Positions 5,196 to 8,100 of a DNA stretch of 8,100 nucleotides are shown one piece after another. The notes under the pieces were generated by a model, which saw only the letters and a program-made list of their open reading frames with translations, had not been told where the DNA came from and searched no databases. Position numbers and translations under genes: made by a program. Numbering within the stretch: position 1 is the first letter of the stretch; each line of letters starts with the position of its first letter. The stretch is from an uncultured bacterium (lineage in GTDB: Bacteria; Actinomycetota; Aquicultoria; SKW223; CALKMS01), in the NCBI GenBank assembly GCA_938091145.1, contig CALKMS010000108.1, forward strand, positions 1 to 8,100. Reading direction: 5' to 3'.

Positions 5196-5418
5196 TTTGA
5201 GAGGAGTTATCTGTCCTATGAACTTTGTAAAAGCTAAGCTGAAGTTGGAGGAAATTCAGTATGGTGAGGAACTTGAAATTTGGCTTGATGATGGGGAGGC
5301 GATAAAAAATGTTCCTCGCAGTCTAAGAGATGAAGGGCATGAGATTTTAAAAGTTGAGAGGGGAGTAAGCGGTTTTAAATTAATCATTAAAAAGAGAGGT
5401 GAAATCAATGGATATTAA
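5179..5418 (+). CDS. TusA-family sulfur carrier protein
   Basis: A 79-residue TusA/SirA-like protein. The family accepts sulfur as a persulfide on one cysteine and passes it to partner proteins. Here that is Cys12 in the opening strand (LDLRGVICPMNFVKAK); the motif is CPMN, lacking the second proline of the classical CPxP. The helix (15-25), strand (32-37), helix (41-52) and strands (56-72) match the two-layer fold. The start is a GTG inside the sulfite reductase gene, 17 bases of overlap, with GAGAGG nine bases upstream. The gene end overlaps cysH by 11 bases. Being between sulfite reductase and APS reductase suggests it carries sulfur from sulfide production toward cysteine, thio-cofactors or tRNA, rather than the tRNA relay alone (inference). 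Confidence 0.88.
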   Translation: MKHLLDLRGVICPMNFVKAKLKLEEIQYGEELEIWLDDGEAIKNVPRSLRDEGHEILKVERGVSGFKLIIKKRGEINGY

Positions 5419-6103
5419 TAAAGCAAAAAAAATGAACGCTGAGGAGCTTTTAGTTTATGTGTTTGAAGAGTTTGGCGAAAAGATAGCTATTGCTTCAAGT
5501 TTTGGAGTAGAAGATATGGTGCTTATTGATATGGCTTCACGGTTAATATCTAAACCACGAGTGTTCACATTAGACACAGGGAGATTGCCTCAAGAAACCT
5601 ATGAGCTTATGGAGAGGGTAAGAGAAAAGTACAACCTTCAAATTGATATTTACTTTCCAGATAGAGAAGAAGTTGAAGAGATGGTGAGGAAATACGGACC
5701 TAACCTTTTTTTCAAAAGTGTAGAGCTTCGAAAGCTCTGTTGCCATATTCGCAAAGTGAACCCTCTGAGGAGAGCTTTATCAAATCTTTCTGCTTGGATA
5801 TGTGGTTTGAGAAGAGAGCAATCCATAACTCGCTCTGGAATTGAGAAGGTTGAGTTGGATACGGCAAACGGAGGAATCTGGAAAATAAACCCCTTAGCTG
5901 ATTGGACCTCTGCTCAAGTCTGGGATTACATTAAAAAGAACAGCGTACCTTATAACTCCCTTCACGATAAAGGTTATCCAAGCATAGGTTGTCTTCCTTG
6001 CACTCGGGCTGTAAAGCCGGGGGAGGATATTCGGGCAGGTCGCTGGTGGTGGGAAAGCCCGGAGCACAAAGAGTGTGGTCTTCATGAAGGAGGTAGAAGA
6101 TGA
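5408..6103 (+). CDS. cysH: Assimilatory adenylyl-sulfate (APS) reductase, [4Fe-4S] type
   Basis: A 231-residue cytoplasmic enzyme that reduces APS to sulfite and AMP using thioredoxin-type donors. Residues 30-36 (SSFGVED) form the modified P-loop of the PAPS reductase family, and LDTGRLPQETY (55-65) is the next conserved block. The iron-sulfur ligands C111-C112 and C195-x2-C198 are all present; this CC...CxxC set marks APS rather than PAPS reductases. The catalytic cysteine is Cys223 in the C-terminal ECGLH. Length is typical. An in-frame GTG at 5399 exists, but it lies in the ribosome site; the ATG at 5408, six bases after AGAGGTG, is preferred. It overlaps tusA by 11 bases, and its stop overlaps the sat start (ATGA), so sat translation is coupled. 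Confidence 0.95.
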   Translation: MDINKAKKMNAEELLVYVFEEFGEKIAIASSFGVEDMVLIDMASRLISKPRVFTLDTGRLPQETYELMERVREKYNLQIDIYFPDREEVEEMVRKYGPNLFFKSVELRKLCCHIRKVNPLRRALSNLSAWICGLRREQSITRSGIEKVELDTANGGIWKINPLADWTSAQVWDYIKKNSVPYNSLHDKGYPSIGCLPCTRAVKPGEDIRAGRWWWESPEHKECGLHEGGRR

Positions 6104-7275
6104 TTGCTCCTCACGGGGGAACACTTGCTTATAACTTTCCTTCTCGAGAAGAACGAAAAGAACTTTTCCAAAAAGCTAAGTTTTTAAAGAAGTTAGAAAC
6201 AAACTTAAGGGAACTTTGCGATGCTGAACTTATAGGATTTGGAGCTTTCAGTCCTTTGTCTGGATTTTTAAAAAAAGATGATTATGAAAGTGTTTTAAGC
6301 GGCTGGCGTTTAAAAAACGGGGTTGTCTGGCCTCTTCCTATAAACCTTTCTATTGACAGAGAGTTTTCTCGTCAAGTTAAAGAAGGGGAAGAGGTAGCGC
6401 TTTCTTACCAGGGAGAGCTGTACGCTTTGTTTACGGTAGAAGAGGTTTATTCATATGATAAAAAAAGGGAAGCTCAATTGGTGTTTAAGACCATTGACAC
6501 CAATCATCCAGGGGTGGGAGCTTTATACTCCCAAAAAGAATTTTATGTTGGCGGGAAAGTAACCTTGTTAAAACCTCTTTTACACTCTACTTATCGGGAT
6601 ACTCTCACTCCCAGGGAGAGTAGAAAAGAGTTTCAAAGAAGAGGTTGGGTAAAAATTGTTGGTTTTCAAACTCGTAACCCTATCCATAGAGCTCATGAAT
6701 ATCTTTTGAAATGCGCTTTAGAGATAAGTGACGGACTTTTCATTCACCCGCTTGTGGGTTGCACTAAGGAGGATGATATTCCTGCTTCTATTCGGATTCG
6801 ATGTTACAAGGTATTGGTAGAGAATTATTTCCCCCAGGAAAGAGTAGTTCTTTCCCCTTTACCTGCGGCTATGAGATACGCAGGACCAAGAGAAGCTATT
6901 TTCCATGCTTTGGTGCGAAAAAATTTTGGTTGCACACACTTTATTGTGGGGAGAGATCACGCAGGGGTGGGAAATTTTTATGGCCCCTTTGAAGCTCAAG
7001 AAGCTTTCTCTCAGTTTAAACCGGAGGAAATCGGGATAACTCCTCTCTTTTTCGACAATGCCTTTTACTGCTTTCGTTGTGGGGGAATGGCTACCTCTAA
7101 AACCTGTCCCCATAAGGAGAGCGAAAGACTCACTCTGAGTGGCTCGAAGGTGAGAAAGATGCTTCAAAGGGGTGAAACTCTTCCACTTGAGTTTACTCGC
7201 TTAGAAGTAGGAGAAGCGCTTATAAAATGGGCTAGAGAAAGTCAAAAATCTCTTAAAAGAAAGGTTTTGAAGTGA
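6100..7275 (+). CDS. sat: ATP sulfurylase (sulfate adenylyltransferase)
   Basis: This 391-residue enzyme makes APS and pyrophosphate from ATP and sulfate, the first step of sulfate activation. The N-terminal PUA-like domain covers about residues 1-160. The catalytic domain carries QTRNPIHRAHE (190-200) and GRDHAG (284-289), the two nucleotide and sulfate binding motifs, plus HPLVG (216-220). Residues 324-338 (CFRCGG then TCPH) form a zinc-binding loop with Cys324, Cys327, Cys336 and nearby His338, as in Thermus-type single-domain Sat. No APS-kinase domain is fused, which fits the APS reductase just upstream. The ATG sits in an ATGA overlap with cysH and follows AAGGAGG, the strongest ribosome site in the operon. 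The stop overlaps the permease GTG. The gene could also run in the dissimilatory direction, but no aprAB or dsrAB is present here. Confidence 0.96.
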   Translation: MIAPHGGTLAYNFPSREERKELFQKAKFLKKLETNLRELCDAELIGFGAFSPLSGFLKKDDYESVLSGWRLKNGVVWPLPINLSIDREFSRQVKEGEEVALSYQGELYALFTVEEVYSYDKKREAQLVFKTIDTNHPGVGALYSQKEFYVGGKVTLLKPLLHSTYRDTLTPRESRKEFQRRGWVKIVGFQTRNPIHRAHEYLLKCALEISDGLFIHPLVGCTKEDDIPASIRIRCYKVLVENYFPQERVVLSPLPAAMRYAGPREAIFHALVRKNFGCTHFIVGRDHAGVGNFYGPFEAQEAFSQFKPEEIGITPLFFDNAFYCFRCGGMATSKTCPHKESERLTLSGSKVRKMLQRGETLPLEFTRLEVGEALIKWARESQKSLKRKVLK

Positions 7276-8027
7276 ACACTTTGTTTTTAATCCCATTTCT
7301 TGCTTTTTTCAGCGAATATATGGATGCTACTTTGGGGATGGGCTATGGGACTACACTTACTCCTCTTCTTTTAATTTTAGGTTTTAAGCCACTGGAGATA
7401 GTCCCAGCTGTTCTTTTTTCACAGTTTGTGACAAGTTTAATGGCAGGCTTTTTTCATCACAGATTTGGAAATGTTGATTTCAGGAGAGAATCTTTCCACT
7501 TGAAAGTAGTTTTTGTCTTAGCATTTTCAGGTATAGTTGGTTCTATAGTAGCAGTTTTTATCTCTTTGAATGTCCCGCAGTTGGTAGTAAAGACTTATAT
7601 TGGCCTTATGGTTTTAGTTATTGGAATGGCTATGCTTTTCAATATGAATAAAAGTTATGGTTTTTCCTGGAGGAAGGTTGTTGGATTTGGTTTGATTGCT
7701 GCTTTCAACAAGGGAATAAGCGGGGGCGGTTATGGACCTGTAGTCACGGGGGGTCAAATTCTTTCAGGGTTGGATGAGAAAAACGCGGTGGCCATTACTT
7801 CTTTAGCTGAAGGATTGATTTGTATAGTAGCAGTAGCAGTTTACTTCGCTACCCGGAGTGTAGAAAGCTGGAAGTTAATTCCATATGTTCTTATCGGTGC
7901 TTTGATTTCTGTTCCCTTTGCAGCGGTGACTGTGAGAATGATCAATCCTCGAGTGCTTCGAACTGGTATTGCGGTCTTAACTATTCTTCTTGGAGTGGCA
8001 ACGCTTTTAAAAATTGCTACAGCTTGA
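7272..8027 (+). CDS. TauE/SafE-family permease, probable sulfate or sulfite transporter
   Basis: A 251-residue membrane protein of the TauE/SafE (DUF81) family with about seven or eight hydrophobic segments. It has two half-repeats, the first with DATLGMGYGTTLTP (18-31) and the second with GISGGGYGPVVTGG (148-161), both typical Gly-rich motifs lining the pathway. A charged loop lies at about 62-76. The family name comes from sulfite export, but members placed in sulfate-assimilation operons are thought to import sulfate; with sat and cysH beside it and no ABC sulfate transporter in the window, uptake is my preferred reading, inferred only from context. The GTG start overlaps the sat TGA by four bases with AAAGG upstream. 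The TGA stop lies inside the ribosome site of the next gene. Confidence 0.87.
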   Translation: MNTLFLIPFLAFFSEYMDATLGMGYGTTLTPLLLILGFKPLEIVPAVLFSQFVTSLMAGFFHHRFGNVDFRRESFHLKVVFVLAFSGIVGSIVAVFISLNVPQLVVKTYIGLMVLVIGMAMLFNMNKSYGFSWRKVVGFGLIAAFNKGISGGGYGPVVTGGQILSGLDEKNAVAITSLAEGLICIVAVAVYFATRSVESWKLIPYVLIGALISVPFAAVTVRMINPRVLRTGIAVLTILLGVATLLKIATA

Positions 8028-8037
8028 GGTGATGGAG

Positions 8038-8100
8038 ATGTTAGTTCTCAGAAGTGAACATCTTAAAACTATTATTGAGCACGCCAGAAACGAGTTTCCC
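8038..8100 (+). CDS. Likely JAMM/MPN-domain (Mov34/M67) metallopeptidase, N-terminal 21 codons only
   Basis: Only 21 residues are visible, ending at the window edge: MLVLRSEHLKTII then EHARNEFP. The pattern, a short strand followed by a helix ending in HA-x-x-E-x-P, closely matches the start of bacterial JAMM/MPN proteins, where an NEACGLL-type segment usually follows; the zinc ligands lie beyond the edge, so this is tentative. Such enzymes cleave a ubiquitin-like sulfur carrier from its cargo, as Mec does with CysO in cysteine synthesis. The ATG is five bases after GAGGTGA, which overlaps the permease stop. An ATG at 8032 is too close to that site. Location at the end of a sulfate-assimilation operon supports the call. 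Confidence 0.6.
   Translation, partial: MLVLRSEHLKTIIEHARNEFP

Noticed and set aside
5399..5407. GTG start three codons upstream for cysH
   Set aside because: The GTG is part of the AGAGGTG ribosome site for the ATG at 5408.
5894..6124. 76-residue minus-strand frame over the cysH/sat junction
   Set aside because: Antisense to the conserved cysH C-terminus and the sat start; no recognisable protein.
6801..6992. 63-residue plus-strand frame inside sat
   Set aside because: Out-of-frame reading of conserved ATP sulfurylase sequence.
6859..7167. 102-residue minus-strand open frame inside sat
   Set aside because: Lies wholly within a clearly coding, conserved part of ATP sulfurylase; it is antisense shadow.
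7820..8032. 70-residue frame within the permease gene
   Set aside because: Ser/Cys-rich out-of-frame reading of the TauE gene.

Overview
The window looks bacterial. Most starts have good Shine-Dalgarno sites, two intergenic regions carry sigma-70-like -35/-10 boxes, the DNA is AT-rich and the proteins are rich in Lys and Glu. The gene content (ACR3 arsenite pump, a small siroheme/Fe-S sulfite reductase, APS reductase) fits an anaerobic, possibly thermophilic bacterium. I cannot name a lineage, and an archaeal origin is unlikely but not formally excluded.

Left half (about 1-3218, all minus strand): an arsenic/metal resistance operon. Read in its own direction it is an ArsR repressor, an ArsP/DUF318-type permease, a small CPRC thioredoxin, an unrecognised 70-residue protein, a DUF2703-like Cys-rich protein, and an ACR3 arsenite exporter that runs off the left edge. 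A TTGACA-17-TACTAT promoter with a 12-bp palindrome touching its -10 box precedes arsR. A second candidate promoter with its own dyad precedes the DUF2703-like gene.

Middle (3143-3603): about 460 bases without a convincing gene. It holds the ars promoter/operator, then two candidate plus-strand intrinsic terminators and an alternative pairing that would compete with the first. It then becomes very AT-rich leader DNA before a GTG-started siroheme synthase N-domain gene (3604-4230).

Right half (4255-8100, plus strand): a tightly packed sulfate-assimilation operon. The order is single-repeat siroheme sulfite reductase with a ferredoxin domain, TusA-like sulfur carrier, APS reductase (cysH), ATP sulfurylase (sat), TauE/SafE-type permease, and the first 21 codons of a likely JAMM/MPN-domain protein. 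All junctions except the last overlap. The inferred flow is: sulfate enters (permease, inferred), Sat makes APS, CysH makes sulfite, the siroheme reductase makes sulfide, and the upstream precorrin-2 dehydrogenase supplies the cofactor. TusA and the JAMM protein suggest that sulfide or sulfane sulfur is handled on protein carriers. The most interesting details are the missing catalytic Asp in the siroheme enzyme, the Cys-to-Asp change in a ferredoxin cluster motif, the orphan terminators, and the inverted repeat around the operon promoter. I see no clearly unprecedented system.
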